Assembly (NCBI RefSeq): GCF_900113945.1
Contig: NZ_FORG01000015.1
Location: forward strand, 1-64,000
DNA from: Xenorhabdus mauleonii
GTDB lineage: Bacteria; Pseudomonadota; Gammaproteobacteria; Enterobacterales; Enterobacteriaceae
Direction: 5' to 3'
Length of the DNA stretch: 64,000 nt
The position numbers and the translations under genes are program-made. The notes below the pieces were generated by a model. The model was not told where the DNA came from. It saw only the letters and a list, made by a program, of their open reading frames with translations, and ran no database searches. Position 1 is the stretch's first letter. Every line of letters begins with the position of its first letter. Shown here one piece after another: positions 47,485 through 57,356 of the stretch.

Positions 47485-47955
47485 ATGTCAGAGCAAAACA
47501 CCCCAGAAATGGCTTTCCAGATCCAACGTATTTACACGAAAGACGTTTCTTTTGAAGCACCAAAAGCCCCGCAAATTTTCCAGCAAGAATGGCAGCCGGA
47601 AGTGAAATTGGATCTGGATACGGCGTCCAATGAGCTGGTTCAGGGCGTTTATGAAGTTGTTTTGCGTGTTACCGTAACCGCAGCATTAGGGGAAGAAACC
47701 GCATTTTTGTGTGAAGTTCAGCAGGCGGGTATTTTCTCCATTGATGGCATTGATGGAACCCAGCTGGCACATTGCTTAGGCGCATACTGCCCGAACATCC
47801 TGTTCCCATATGCCCGTGAATGCATCACCAGCCTGGTAGGCCGTGGTACTTTCCCACAACTGAACCTGGCACCTGTTAACTTTGATGCTTTGTTCATGAA
47901 CTACCTGCAACAGCAGGCTGAATCTCAGCCTAGTGAGGCTGCACAGGAAGCCTAA
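47485..47955 (+). CDS. secB: Protein-export chaperone SecB
   Basis: 156 residues. It keeps preproteins unfolded and hands them to Sec[23 protein letters not shown] at the N-terminus and [23 protein letters not shown] near the C-terminus are SecB hallmarks. The stop overlaps the start of gpsA by one base (TAATG). Confidence 0.97.
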   Translation: MSEQNTPEMAFQIQRIYTKDVSFEAPKAPQIFQQEWQPEVKLDLDTASNELVQGVYEVVLRVTVTAALGEETAFLCEVQQAGIFSIDGIDGTQLAHCLGAYCPNILFPYARECITSLVGRGTFPQLNLAPVNFDALFMNYLQQQAESQPSEAAQEA

Positions 47956-48974
47956 TGAATACTGCTTCTATGACTGTGATCGGTGCCGGCTCATATGGCA
48001 CCGCTTTAGCGATTACTTTGGCCCGCAATGGATATGACGTTGTTCTTTGGGGACATAATCCAGAACACATAGATTCCTTGCAGCAGGCGCGTTGTAATCA
48101 GGCATTTTTGCCGGATGTTTCTTTTCCTGATAGTTTACGGCTTGAGGCTGATTTGGAGAATGCCGTTTCAGCAAGCCGCAATATCCTGATTGTTGTTCCA
48201 AGCCATGTTTTCGGTGACGTTTTACAGCAAATAAAGCCGCATTTACAGCATGATAGCCGCATTGTTTGGGCTACTAAAGGGCTAGAGGCAGAGACTGGTC
48301 GCCTATTACAAGATGTGGCTCGTGAGATATTAGGTAATGAAATCCCCTTGGCGGTAGTTTCTGGCCCGACATTTGCTAAAGAGCTGGCAGCGGGCTTACC
48401 GACAGCAATCGCTGTTTCTGCTACAACTCCTGAGTTTGGTGAGGAGCTTCAGCAACTTTTCCATTGTGGTAAAAGTTTTCGGGTGTACAAAAATCCCGAT
48501 TTCATTGGAGTACAGCTTGGCGGAGCAATAAAAAATGTTATTGCAATTGGTGCTGGGATCTCTGATGGTATGGGATTCGGGGCGAATGCCCGTACGGCAT
48601 TGATTACCCGCGGGTTGGCTGAGATGAGCCGCCTCGGTGTGGCGTTGGGTGCTGATCCTTCCACATTTATGGGAATGGCTGGGTTGGGTGACTTAGTTCT
48701 GACATGCACAGATAATCAATCTCGTAACCGTCGTTTTGGTATGATGCTGGGGCAGGGCATCAATGTTGATGACGCTCAGCGTGAAATCGGGCAAGTTGTT
48801 GAAGGTTATCGCAATACCAAAGAAGTCAGGGCGCTGGCAGAACGTGTAGGTGTTGAAATGCCTATCACAGAGCAGATCTACCAGATACTGTACTGCAATA
48901 AAAATGTGATTGAGGCGGCCCAGGCATTACTGGGAAGAGCTACAAGAGATGAAGGTGACGGCTCTGCCCTATGA
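47955..48974 (+). CDS. gpsA: Glycerol-3-phosphate dehydrogenase (NAD(P)+)
   Basis: 339 residues. It reduces dihydroxyacetone phosphate to glycerol 3-phosphate for phospholipids. [13 protein letters not shown] is the NAD site, and the substrate motifs [10 protein letters not shown] and [15 protein letters not shown] with the catalytic Lys are present. It runs straight into the ERIC-like repeat, whose first bases overlap the stop codon. Confidence 0.97.
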   Translation: MNTASMTVIGAGSYGTALAITLARNGYDVVLWGHNPEHIDSLQQARCNQAFLPDVSFPDSLRLEADLENAVSASRNILIVVPSHVFGDVLQQIKPHLQHDSRIVWATKGLEAETGRLLQDVAREILGNEIPLAVVSGPTFAKELAAGLPTAIAVSATTPEFGEELQQLFHCGKSFRVYKNPDFIGVQLGGAIKNVIAIGAGISDGMGFGANARTALITRGLAEMSRLGVALGADPSTFMGMAGLGDLVLTCTDNQSRNRRFGMMLGQGINVDDAQREIGQVVEGYRNTKEVRALAERVGVEMPITEQIYQILYCNKNVIEAAQALLGRATRDEGDGSAL

Positions 48975-49172
48975 ATTTCAAATTGCATTGAGGCGACATG
49001 GGAATGACAAATTCGTCGGGAACGAATTTGCCCAGCCAAAGGCTGGCTTCCGGTGAGAGGCAGGAGCCTCTCATAATCCCCAGAAGCATAGATAACCGTA
49101 TGTTTATAAAAATGGTGATTGGGGTGAGTGAATACAGCCAATAGAGCTGCAACTTGAAAGGCGACGGGTATC
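48970..49172. repeat. ERIC-like repeat between gpsA and cysE
   Basis: The core TCCCCAGAAGCATAGAT and ATGGTGATTGGGGTGAGTG match the two ends of the ERIC central region, and the right end reads TGCAACTTGAAAGGCGACGGGTAT. It is the inverse of the copy at 41541-41724. It begins at the gpsA stop and ends ~27 bp before the cysE ATG, so it lies inside a transcript and can fold. Confidence 0.8.
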
Positions 49173-49198
49173 AATCTAAAAAAATGAGAACACAGATT

Positions 49199-50020
49199 AT
49201 GTCGCGAGAAGAGCTGAACGAAGTCTGGAACAATATAAAAAACGAGGCAAAGGCTCTGGCAGATTGCGAGCCATTATTAGCCAGTTTTTTTCACGCGACA
49301 CTACTCAAACATCAAAATCTGGGTAGTGCTTTGAGTTATATGTTGGCAAATAAGTTGGCAACACCGATTATGCCTCCCATCGAGGTCAGGGAAGTTGTTG
49401 AAAGCGCGTATTGCAGTGATCCTCAGATGATTGAATCGGCAGCACGTGATATCAAAGCTGTTCGCCTGCGAGACCCTGCAGTAGACAAATACTCAACACC
49501 TCTGCTTTATCTTAAAGGTTTCCACGCGCTACAGGCTTATCGCATCGCTCACTGGCTGTGGAAACAAGATCGCCAAGCACTAGCGATTTACCTGCAAAAT
49601 CAGATTTCAGTTTCATTTGGAGTAGATATTCATCCCGCCGCAAAAATTGGCTGTGGCATCATGCTTGACCATGCAACGGGTATTGTTATTGGTGAAACAG
49701 CGGTTGTGGAAAATGATGTTTCTATTCTGCAGTCCGTAACACTTGGCGGTACCGGTAAAGCGGGGGGCGATCGTCACCCGAAAGTGCGTGAAGGGGTAAT
49801 GATTGGTGCGGGTTCCAAAATCCTCGGAAATATTGAAATTGGTCGGGGAGCCAAAATTGGAGCGGGGTCGGTTGTATTAAGACCCGTTCCACCGCACACC
49901 ACAGTGGCAGGTGTACCGGCTAGGATTGTCGGAAAACCGGAGAGTGATAAACCATCACTGGACATGGATCAGCATTTTAATGGTGCCAACAATGGATTTG
50001 AGAATGGGGATGGGATTTGA
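49199..50020 (+). CDS. cysE: Serine acetyltransferase
   Basis: 273 residues from the ATG at 49199 (MSREELNEVWNNI), the family's usual start. ATG 49184 adds five residues, and the frame is open to 49154. It makes O-acetylserine for cysteine synthesis. The N-terminal helical part and the left-handed beta-helix (GVDIHPAAKIGCGIMLDHATGIVIGETA and following hexapeptides) are intact, as is the C-terminal tail that binds CysK. The ERIC repeat lies directly upstream. Confidence 0.96.
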   Translation: MSREELNEVWNNIKNEAKALADCEPLLASFFHATLLKHQNLGSALSYMLANKLATPIMPPIEVREVVESAYCSDPQMIESAARDIKAVRLRDPAVDKYSTPLLYLKGFHALQAYRIAHWLWKQDRQALAIYLQNQISVSFGVDIHPAAKIGCGIMLDHATGIVIGETAVVENDVSILQSVTLGGTGKAGGDRHPKVREGVMIGAGSKILGNIEIGRGAKIGAGSVVLRPVPPHTTVAGVPARIVGKPESDKPSLDMDQHFNGANNGFENGDGI

Positions 50021-50054
50021 AATTCTGTTTTCATCTTGTAATCACCAGATAGAA

Positions 50055-50081
50055 CATTCAGCGCGGGTTAGGCGCTGAATG
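50055..50081. terminator. Convergent hairpin between cysE and trmL
   Basis: CATTCAGCGC at 50055-50064 pairs exactly with GCGCTGAATG at 50072-50081 over a 7-nt loop. It lies between two convergent gene ends and may serve both, although T runs are weak. Confidence 0.6.
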
Positions 50082-50096
50082 TGACTAATGTTCAAT

Positions 50097-50600
50097 TTAA
50101 TCCCGCAATAACGCCCCTGGATAACCCAGTTGCCGCCACGCTTCAAATACAATCACAGAAACAGAATTGGATAAATTCATGCTTCGGCTATCTGGCAGCA
50201 TAGGAATTCTGATCTTCTGTTCAGGTGGCATATTATCCAGCACATAAGATGGCAAGCCACGAGTTTCTGGGCCAAACATCAGATAATCACCATCACGATA
50301 GCTTACATTACTGTGTGCAGGCGTGCCTTTTGTCGTTAAAGCAAACAGCCGTGCGCCAGAAGGGGATTGTGAATTGACGGAACTGAGCCCTTCACTTTCC
50401 AAGAATGCGTTGTAGTCATGGTGCTGCTTGATATTGGCAAATTCATGGTAGTCCAACCCTGCGCGGCGGAGGCGCTTGTCATCCCATGTAAAACCTAAAG
50501 GTTGGATAAGATGAAGCTGACAGCCTGTGTTGGCGCAGAGGCGAATAATGTTGCCGGTGTTAGGCGGGATTTCTGGTTCGAATAGGACGATGTTTAGCAT
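50097..50600 (-). CDS. trmL: tRNA (cytidine(34)-2'-O)-methyltransferase TrmL
   Basis: 167 residues, SPOUT family. It methylates the wobble base of tRNA-Leu. [26 protein letters not shown] and the end [18 protein letters not shown] match TrmL. A ten-residue insert (near SVNSQSPSG) makes it longer than the 157-residue E. coli protein. The start overlaps the end of licC by 7 bp, although the two genes are unrelated in function, which shows that the O-antigen block was inserted right at this gene. Confidence 0.94.
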   Translation of the reverse strand: MLNIVLFEPEIPPNTGNIIRLCANTGCQLHLIQPLGFTWDDKRLRRAGLDYHEFANIKQHHDYNAFLESEGLSSVNSQSPSGARLFALTTKGTPAHSNVSYRDGDYLMFGPETRGLPSYVLDNMPPEQKIRIPMLPDSRSMNLSNSVSVIVFEAWRQLGYPGALLRD

Positions 50601-51289
50601 ATTTTCAGTAAGTTATTACAGATATAATTGTAGTTTTCAACAGTATCCATTTCTGCTGCATGTGTTTTGTCTACTAAGTGAGTAGTAACTTCTATTTCGC
50701 CAAATAGAGAGATAGGGATATTATCCCAATAAAGCTTACTGTTTTTTAATGTTTCGTCATTGAGATATTTAGGAAGTTCTTTTCTGATGAGTTCACATGC
50801 AGAAGCATTCCAGTAGGATATACCGAGGAGGGATGGAGCATTGGCATTACTCACTTGCATGCTTTCAATTATGCCATAGTTATTCAAGATAGGTATCCAC
50901 TCTTTATCGAGGTTCTCTGGCCTTTCAATAACATAATAAGCACTTTTTTCTAGTGTAACGAAAATATTTTTAAGTAATACTACATCTGCATCTATTACTA
51001 TAGAATTATTAAAAAATTCAGAAGCGAGATTAAAAGAATATATGCTATTATAATCGGCGTAGTGTTGATTATAAATTAGATTACACTGGTATTTATCTTT
51101 CAGATAATTAAACAAATGAGACATGTGCCCAGTGACTACATTTATCTCATTTATTCCAAATTTCTTAATATGTCTTATGGTGTGTTCAATATTAGGTATT
51201 CCATTAATTGGAAGTAATGCTTTATGGTTATTGGTTGTTAGCTCGTTGAATCTAGAACCTAAGCCTGCAGCTAAAATTATTGCATTCAT
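50594..51289 (-). CDS. licC: CTP:phosphocholine cytidylyltransferase LicC
   Basis: 231 residues. It joins phosphocholine to CTP to give CDP-choline. The nucleotidyltransferase loop is AAGLGSRF (to residue 14) with Lys23 in [28 protein letters not shown] and the metal site VIDADVV (Asp100, Asp102) follow. [16 protein letters not shown] and KLYWDNIP match Haemophilus LicC at the same places. It overlaps licB by ATGA and trmL by 7 bp. A sugar nucleotidyltransferase is the alternative, but the YNSIYSF-DADVV-ISYW set and the licA, licB and licD neighbours make LicC likely. Confidence 0.85.
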   Translation of the reverse strand: MNAIILAAGLGSRFNELTTNNHKALLPINGIPNIEHTIRHIKKFGINEINVVTGHMSHLFNYLKDKYQCNLIYNQHYADYNSIYSFNLASEFFNNSIVIDADVVLLKNIFVTLEKSAYYVIERPENLDKEWIPILNNYGIIESMQVSNANAPSLLGISYWNASACELIRKELPKYLNDETLKNSKLYWDNIPISLFGEIEVTTHLVDKTHAAEMDTVENYNYICNNLLKIC

Positions 51290-52242
51290 TTGATAGCCAA
51301 TTTAAATTTTTTGATATTGATGGGGTTTACTGCTGTTAAAAATGAGCCTAAAGAAACACCAATGCATATAAGTAATAAATTTATAGATATGGGTTCATCT
51401 ATAATTATATATGAGAAGACTATTGCCCATGCAGAATAGGTTATATTTAAAGCCATTGCTCTAATAGGAAGTAATCTTTCTATTGCCCGGTAATAAAAAA
51501 GATAGGAAATTGTTGAAATTAAAGAAGTTACCAGTAATAGGGTGGTTAATTTTAAGTCTGAGAAAATATAAGTTCCCCCAGGAAAAGAATGAATGAAGAC
51601 CGCAATAAGGATAAAATAGCCTAGTGAAGATGATGATTGTCTTATAAAATAAGCAATGTCTGAAGGAATATCTTTATTCATGCCGTACGAGCTGATTACT
51701 ACTTCAGAGCCCCATCCTAATGCACATAAGAAAGCAAAAAGAAAACCAACCCATCCAGATATAGCTTGGGTCGTAGCTGAATAACCTAAAAGAATTGTAC
51801 AAGTTATAGCTAATACTAAGCCGAGTAATCCTATTTTATGAATTCTATCTTTAAGTAGAAAAAATGATATCAAAGCGCCAATGGCCGGATATAATGCAGA
51901 AATAGCTGCGGTGTATCCAACACCAATATATTTTATTGATAAAATGTAAAAAGACATTCCCATTGGGCCACCGAATATGGCAGCTATAGTAATAATAAAA
52001 TAGTTTTTATTTTTTAAAATAGATAATATATTTTGATGTTTTTTATGATATAGGAGATAGAGCAACATGTATATAAATGAAATTAAATCATTCAGAAATG
52101 CAATAATTATAGGAACAAGAAAGTAGGAGGAAAGTGTATTATCTTTTAATAATAAAGCTAAAAGAACACCACTTAATCCCCAGAATAATCCGGAAAAAAA
52201 TCCGTATAAATTTGACGTTAATTTGGAGTGGCTATTAAGCAT
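51286..52242 (-). CDS. licB: LicB-type choline transporter (DMT superfamily)
   Basis: 318 residues with ten predicted membrane segments in two EamA-like halves (FFSGLFWGLSGVLLALLL and FLFAFLCALGWGSEVVISSYG). In Haemophilus LicB takes up choline for the lic pathway. The family resemblance is clear, but DMT proteins are broad, and the choline role rests on the tight coupling to licC (ATGA). The protein is well preserved. The 283 bp before it hold a short perfect palindrome and no gene. Confidence 0.78.
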   Translation of the reverse strand: MLNSHSKLTSNLYGFFSGLFWGLSGVLLALLLKDNTLSSYFLVPIIIAFLNDLISFIYMLLYLLYHKKHQNILSILKNKNYFIITIAAIFGGPMGMSFYILSIKYIGVGYTAAISALYPAIGALISFFLLKDRIHKIGLLGLVLAITCTILLGYSATTQAISGWVGFLFAFLCALGWGSEVVISSYGMNKDIPSDIAYFIRQSSSSLGYFILIAVFIHSFPGGTYIFSDLKLTTLLLVTSLISTISYLFYYRAIERLLPIRAMALNITYSAWAIVFSYIIIDEPISINLLLICIGVSLGSFLTAVNPINIKKFKLAIK

Positions 52243-52384
52243 GATTTAGTTTGATTTTTTATATTACTTGCATTCACATAATGGCGGGATTGCTGGGCAG
52301 CATATCCCACTGACAGTTGATCTTTAGAAGATATGATAATGCACAAAATCCTCATAAAAATCGATTTTTCTGGGGCGTTGCGCT

Positions 52385-52405
52385 CCCTGATGCTGAGCAT
52401 CAGGG
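52385..52405. repeat. Perfect 10-bp palindrome upstream of licB
   Basis: CCCTGATGCT (52385-52394) pairs with AGCATCAGGG (52396-52405) with a one-base centre. No T run follows. The GCATCAGGG word recurs at the left end of the ISAs1 element (54192-54200), so it may be an IS remnant or a protein-binding site. The stretch 52243-52525 holds no gene. Confidence 0.5.
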
Positions 52406-52525
52406 GCTCATTCTCGACTAATGTCACTGGCATAAATTTTCTCATCCCAGTAGTTTATATGAAAAACTATTCAGGTTTAAAAAGACTCTGAATAGTTTCT
52501 AAAACGTCAACACAGCCCCGAGGTA

Positions 52526-54067
52526 TTATTCTGTAATATCCATATCATAGTCATGTATCCCACCATTAAGAACAAATCTTTTTGTTTCAATTAGATTAGG
52601 ATCAACTAGACTACATCCTTTTCTTATTTTTGTTTGTATTAACGATAAATCCAAACTAGTATCAACAAAACATTCTGTTGTTATTTTTTTATTTTTATTA
52701 CTTGCTAAATTACCAATCATTTGTGGATATCTTGAGTAATACTCATTATTAAACCAATAAAATTGCCCTATATTGAAATTACCTTTAGTGTTTCCACCAT
52801 AAAGTGATTTTCCATCATCATAAATGGCTGTGCCATGATCGGAAACAAAAGATAAGTATACTAGGCCATCCTCGTTCTTAAGTACATTGATAAAATCACT
52901 TACGTTTTTATCAACTGAGTATAAAATTGAGTTGGCATAGCTGTTCTCCAATTTTTCTTTATCTTTTATTGTAGGATTTGAGTATGTTTCTTTAGTAAAT
53001 GATGGCTTAAAAATAGAATATTCATCAGGGTAGCGGGTGTGATATAAATAATGGCTACCAACAGTCTTATATACAATTAATTTTTTATTGCTTTTTTCTT
53101 TTAAAATTTCTTTTAACGTACTGGTGTTTACATTTGACCGAATATAATGATTTGCTTCATTTGCAATCAGGTTTATTTCATTGTCACCTATATGACTTCT
53201 TGATAAATAAGAAACATACCATGTTTCAAAACCAGCCTCTTTATATGCACTTATAAGGGATTTTTCTGGGTATAAACCTGAATCACCCACTGTTTTTCTG
53301 GTTAAAATCATCGGTGTTGATATTAATGTATACGCGCCTTGTGATATTGAATTATTGAAAGATATAATTTTTTCTTTGTCTAAGTTAGGAGTGGTATTTT
53401 TATGATATCCATTGAAGTGAAGATAGTCACCTCGATGTGTCTCACCTAAAAATATGATGACTGTTTGTTTGTTATTGATGGTTGTTTTAGCATCCCAATA
53501 GAATGATTTTTTTTTGGATATAATCTCAGCATTGAATTTTGTTTTGTCAAAATTTTTTATCACTTTATTAACTGCAATATTTATTGGGCTGGAAATAAAA
53601 AACATTGTCAATAATAAGGCCGGAGTTACAGTTATAAATAATGGAAGATCATATTTTTGTTTTTTTCCTGGCATAAATATGAATATTGAATTTATTATTA
53701 TGATAATAACACATAGAATTTCCTCTTTAGAAAAAAACAGGTTGCTATATATTTCATCGGGGTTTGTGTCAATTATTATATTTATTATTTCATTTGGTAT
53801 CTCGTGAAAATAAAATGAACTCATCCTAAATGTCATGAATTCAACAAATAAGAATGCCAATAAAATAGAACTAATTAGTAATGCGGTTATTTTTTTGGTC
53901 TTAGAGAAAAAGCCATACAGTAAAACAAGAATTAAAAACAATTCTTGTAGGTAAAAATATAGTTTATCCTCAAATATCTTTGGTGAAAAAATGGAAAAAT
54001 AGATCAGGTTAGTTACTGAAATAATTATGTATGTGAGCTTGTATTTATCTAAGGTTCTGTTTTTCAT
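52526..54067 (-). CDS. EptA/CptA-like phosphoethanolamine transferase (sulfatase fold)
   Basis: 513 residues. Five membrane segments fill the first ~170 residues, followed by a periplasmic alkaline-phosphatase-like domain with FLGETHRGDYLHFNGYHKNTTPNL, SQGAYTLISTPMILTRK (likely nucleophile Thr) and the metal site FVSDHGTAIYDDG. These enzymes move phosphoethanolamine from phosphatidylethanolamine to lipid A, heptose or O-antigen sugars. Being inside the O-antigen block, it may act on core or O-unit and not on lipid A. AT-rich like the rest of the block. Target not readable. Confidence 0.75.
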   Translation of the reverse strand: MKNRTLDKYKLTYIIISVTNLIYFSIFSPKIFEDKLYFYLQELFLILVLLYGFFSKTKKITALLISSILLAFLFVEFMTFRMSSFYFHEIPNEIINIIIDTNPDEIYSNLFFSKEEILCVIIIIINSIFIFMPGKKQKYDLPLFITVTPALLLTMFFISSPINIAVNKVIKNFDKTKFNAEIISKKKSFYWDAKTTINNKQTVIIFLGETHRGDYLHFNGYHKNTTPNLDKEKIISFNNSISQGAYTLISTPMILTRKTVGDSGLYPEKSLISAYKEAGFETWYVSYLSRSHIGDNEINLIANEANHYIRSNVNTSTLKEILKEKSNKKLIVYKTVGSHYLYHTRYPDEYSIFKPSFTKETYSNPTIKDKEKLENSYANSILYSVDKNVSDFINVLKNEDGLVYLSFVSDHGTAIYDDGKSLYGGNTKGNFNIGQFYWFNNEYYSRYPQMIGNLASNKNKKITTECFVDTSLDLSLIQTKIRKGCSLVDPNLIETKRFVLNGGIHDYDMDITE

Positions 54068-54195
54068 GTCGTTTGGTTTTATTAAAAGGTATAGTGTGGA
54101 ATAAAATTAATCGTAGTTTACTATACTAATGGTACTTTAAGTTGCATTTATGCTGGGTTAACATAATAAATGCAATGTGCGCCCCGTATAGGCAT

Positions 54196-55433
54196 CAGGG
54201 CAACCGCATGAGTGTTTAGTTTTTCATCACTGGACTAAAGCCAGCACTTAGTACTGTCTCTAGCATCGATGTATTCATCATGCATCGCTTTTGTTTTCCG
54301 ATGATGCTCAACTTAGTGCACTCTGCTCGAAGCATATTCAAGCTCATATGGCGTAAGCAAGACAGGTTCTCTGCACCATGTGCTTTGTATATCTGGCAGG
54401 CATCTTCGTTCATGCTCACATCCAGTACCCAATGCATTGATTCTATACCCCAGTACTCTCTCACGGCCTGCGCCGCTTGCTCTGCGCTCAGCTCTTTGGA
54501 ATTGATATAATATCGATATTCTAAGTTGACCGATTTTCCTTTTTCAAGGCGGTAGTTTTCAACCATCACCATTCGCTTCAAGCCTTTCCAACGAGAGAAG
54601 TCACCTTCCAGCTTTGTACTATCAAAAACATAGCATTGGCGAGACTCTATTCGTCCATGTCCCTCTTCAATCGAGAGGCCATCTGCCACCTTGGCTCGAC
54701 AAGATGAGAAAGCTTTTTCTATCGCTTGACGGAGTTTGCCTTGGTTACTTTTAACCACAAGCAGGTAATCGCCACCCTGGTCAATAATCGCTTTGGCTAT
54801 CTTGGCTTGGCAGGCCATCGCGTCAATGGTCACCAAGGCTCCCTTGATATCGAGCACCTTTATCAATTCAGGGATCGCTGTTATTTCATTGCTTTTTTGC
54901 GCGGTTTTAAGTTGTCCCAACACGAGTCTGTTTGATGAGGCATAAGCACTGATCATATGAATGGTGCTCGTTCTATCCTCTCGGTTGTATGAGCCTCGAA
55001 GCGTTTTACCATCTATCGCAATCACTTGACCTTCGGTAAGCGTATGTACCGATGACATCCAATTGACGAAATATTCATGAAATTGTTCAGGGTCAATCGC
55101 CGATATGATGCGAGCAATGTTGTCGTCAACGGGAATTCCGTTCAAAAACAGGTCATTGCGCTTAAACCAGTCATGGTGCCCGAGGATATATTCGCGAATA
55201 TCAAACCACCCCTTTGCGCCCGAGATAACGGCACACAGTGAGCCAAACAAGACTTCAAAGAGGCAATACGTAACCTTAGCCCCTTGGCGTTGGTCACTAA
55301 TGGTTTGAAAATGCTCTTTGAAGTGGTCAATGTGCATGGTGCTCTCCCGAAAAAGGGAGTATATGATCACAGCTAAATGTGATCGTCAAATCGATCGTTA
55401 TTTTTGCTAAAAAATGTTCGCGATCTTACCCTG
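54196..55433 (-). mobile_element. ISAs1-family insertion sequence, about 1.24 kb
   Basis: The ends are CAGGGCAACCGCATGAG at 54196 and, inverted, CAGGGTAAGATCGCGAA ending at 55433. Between them is an intact transposase gene. Flanking bases (54186-54195 and 55434-55443) are not identical, so no target duplication is seen. It lies between the EptA-like gene and the epimerase gene. Confidence 0.8.
54216..55337 (-). CDS. ISAs1-family transposase (DDE)
   Basis: 373 residues from the ATG at 55337 (MHIDHFKEHFQTISDQRQ), the family's usual start. The frame is open from 55370. The domain order is the DUF4338-like N-terminus (VLFGSLCAVISGAKGWFDIREY), VIAIDGKTLRGSYNR, VTIDAMACQAKIAKAI (DDE Asp) and WGIESMHWVLDVSMNEDACQI. 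All is intact, so the copy may still move. Confidence 0.93.
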   Translation of the reverse strand: MHIDHFKEHFQTISDQRQGAKVTYCLFEVLFGSLCAVISGAKGWFDIREYILGHHDWFKRNDLFLNGIPVDDNIARIISAIDPEQFHEYFVNWMSSVHTLTEGQVIAIDGKTLRGSYNREDRTSTIHMISAYASSNRLVLGQLKTAQKSNEITAIPELIKVLDIKGALVTIDAMACQAKIAKAIIDQGGDYLLVVKSNQGKLRQAIEKAFSSCRAKVADGLSIEEGHGRIESRQCYVFDSTKLEGDFSRWKGLKRMVMVENYRLEKGKSVNLEYRYYINSKELSAEQAAQAVREYWGIESMHWVLDVSMNEDACQIYKAHGAENLSCLRHMSLNMLRAECTKLSIIGKQKRCMMNTSMLETVLSAGFSPVMKN

Positions 55434-55523
55434 CGTCCTAGGGTACTGTGAGAGATATAATTCATTCATGTTTTTTATTTTTAAATCAATAGAGCGATCA
55501 AAGTCTTTGAAAGTGAACTGTAT

Positions 55524-56477
55524 TTATAAATTTTTAAATTCCTTTTTTACTGTATTTGATATACCTTGCTCAAGTGTTACCGGGGGAATAAATCCTATTT
55601 TATCTATATTATCAGATCTAAATTGAGTGCGAGCACAGAATTTTTTTATGCGAATACAGCTAATTGGGAATTCTTTTCTAGTGATCTTGGATAAGATATC
55701 GAAAAAATATCCACATAAAGCTCCAATAGAATATGGTATATGAATATTAGATTTATTTTTACCTAGAGTCTGACAAATAACATCTGTTAATTCATTCATG
55801 GTGAAATCAGGTTTGTCAATATAATTGAAAATATAGCGTCCTGATTTGAAATTGGTTGCAAATTTTAAGAATGCAGCCACATTTTCAACATATGCCATGG
55901 ATTTTTTATTATTACCTGAACCTATCATTACAAAACGCCCTGAGGCTATTTGTTTGAATAGATTGTAAACGTTACCTCTATTGTTCTCACCAAAGACAAC
56001 AGTTGGGCGAATTGTTACTAATGTCCTATCAATATTTTCTGATTGCCAAGTATCATATACAATTTCAGCTTCTAATTTAGATTTTCCATAATCATTAAAA
56101 GCATGTAAATTGCCATTTTCACTAGTTTCTTGCTCAACAAAGCCATAAACTGCAACAGATGAAGTAAAAATAATATGTTTTATATTTAACTTTTTTGCTG
56201 CTTCACATAAATTTTTCGCCCCATCAACATTTACTTTATAATATAAACTTATAGGTCGTACATTATCTTTATGTTCAGCCGCCAAGTTAATAATAATTGA
56301 AGCTCCTGCTAGAGGTATCAATAAAGTATTTAGTTTTGTAATATCACCATATTCCCAATACTCAGAAAATATTTCACTTTTTTTTATATCAACAATCTTA
56401 AAAGGAATGTTTTCTTTTTTTAACTGAGAAGATAGGCGAGTTCCTATGAATCCAGAACCACCGATGATTACTATCAT
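55524..56477 (-). CDS. NAD-dependent epimerase/dehydratase (extended SDR)
   Basis: 317 residues. The dinucleotide loop is IIGGSGFIGTRL, TSSVAVYG is the Ser site and YGKSKLEAE gives the catalytic Tyr-x-x-x-Lys. VRPTVVFGENNRGNV is typical of UDP-sugar epimerases. It probably makes a nucleotide sugar for the O-unit, such as a 4-epimer of a UDP-N-acetylhexosamine, but the reaction cannot be fixed by eye. It is the last gene of the wzx-to-epimerase block, just before the IS. Confidence 0.75.
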   Translation of the reverse strand: MIVIIGGSGFIGTRLSSQLKKENIPFKIVDIKKSEIFSEYWEYGDITKLNTLLIPLAGASIIINLAAEHKDNVRPISLYYKVNVDGAKNLCEAAKKLNIKHIIFTSSVAVYGFVEQETSENGNLHAFNDYGKSKLEAEIVYDTWQSENIDRTLVTIRPTVVFGENNRGNVYNLFKQIASGRFVMIGSGNNKKSMAYVENVAAFLKFATNFKSGRYIFNYIDKPDFTMNELTDVICQTLGKNKSNIHIPYSIGALCGYFFDILSKITRKEFPISCIRIKKFCARTQFRSDNIDKIGFIPPVTLEQGISNTVKKEFKNL

Positions 56478-56489
56478 ACTGACTCCTTA

Positions 56490-57305
56490 TTATTTTCTTA
56501 TCAATCTATAAACTTTAGACAATAGTGAAGTTGGAAGTATCCTGATAATACTTCTTAAAATAAAAGTAAGTAACGCTGGGAAAAAGCTATCTATATTTTT
56601 TTCTACTTTTAGTTTTGCTAATTTTAGTTCGCTTTTAATATATGATATACCTCTCCTTTTTTTTATCATTGCATTTCCAGTTCTAACTTTTAACAATCTA
56701 TCAGACAAGTTTTCAACCTTGTAGCCTAGAGATATTACGCGTATCCATAAGTTGTAGTCTTCCATAAAAATATGATGTTGGTAATTACCTGATTTCATTA
56801 TTATATCTTTCCGTAAAATAACGCTCATATGATTAAATGGGTTTCTTTTTTTTATAAATTTAATAATATCATTATGTGATAAAGCCAAAGTCTTTTTAGT
56901 TATGATATTTGACATCGTTTCATCATATTCAATGACATTTGAACCAAGGATAGATATTTCTGGCATTTTGCACATATATGCTATTTGTTTTTCAAATCTA
57001 TCGGGAAAACAAATGTCATCTGTATCCATTCTGGCAATAAGGTTGTGTTTACATTGCAATAGGCCAAAGTTTAAAGAGTAACCCAATCCCATATTTTTTT
57101 CTGTTTTGAAAATTTTTAAAGGGAGTATAGACTTCCATTTTGATATTACTGCTTCAAGTTCTACGTTTATTGAACCATCAAAAATGATTACAATTTCATC
57201 AGGTTGAAGGGTTTGTTGATACAAACTTTCCAAGCATTGATGTAAATAAATAGGTTTTTCTTTGTCATACAAAGACATCAAAACAGAAAAATTATTATGC
57301 AACAT
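56490..57305 (-). CDS. GT2-family glycosyltransferase, O-unit assembly
   Basis: 271 residues, GT-A fold. SVLMSLYDKEKPIYLHQCLESLYQQTLQPDEIVIIFDGS, then ARMDTDDICFPDRFEKQIAYM with the DxD-type metal site. LKLAKLKVEKN and a membrane-proximal C-terminus follow. It would add a sugar to the undecaprenyl-linked O-unit. Donor and linkage unknown. It is one of very few transferases in the block, so the O-unit is short or uses a Stealth-type linkage. Confidence 0.8.
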   Translation of the reverse strand: MLHNNFSVLMSLYDKEKPIYLHQCLESLYQQTLQPDEIVIIFDGSINVELEAVISKWKSILPLKIFKTEKNMGLGYSLNFGLLQCKHNLIARMDTDDICFPDRFEKQIAYMCKMPEISILGSNVIEYDETMSNIITKKTLALSHNDIIKFIKKRNPFNHMSVILRKDIIMKSGNYQHHIFMEDYNLWIRVISLGYKVENLSDRLLKVRTGNAMIKKRRGISYIKSELKLAKLKVEKNIDSFFPALLTFILRSIIRILPTSLLSKVYRLIRK

Positions 57306-57356
57306 TTTAATTTTTTCTTAGTTAATAATATATGGAAATAAATTCATTTTTTAAGC

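Noticed and set aside
52218-52445. Minus-strand frame overlapping the start of licB (75 codons).
   Set aside because: No recognisable protein, and it overlaps the licB start in another frame.
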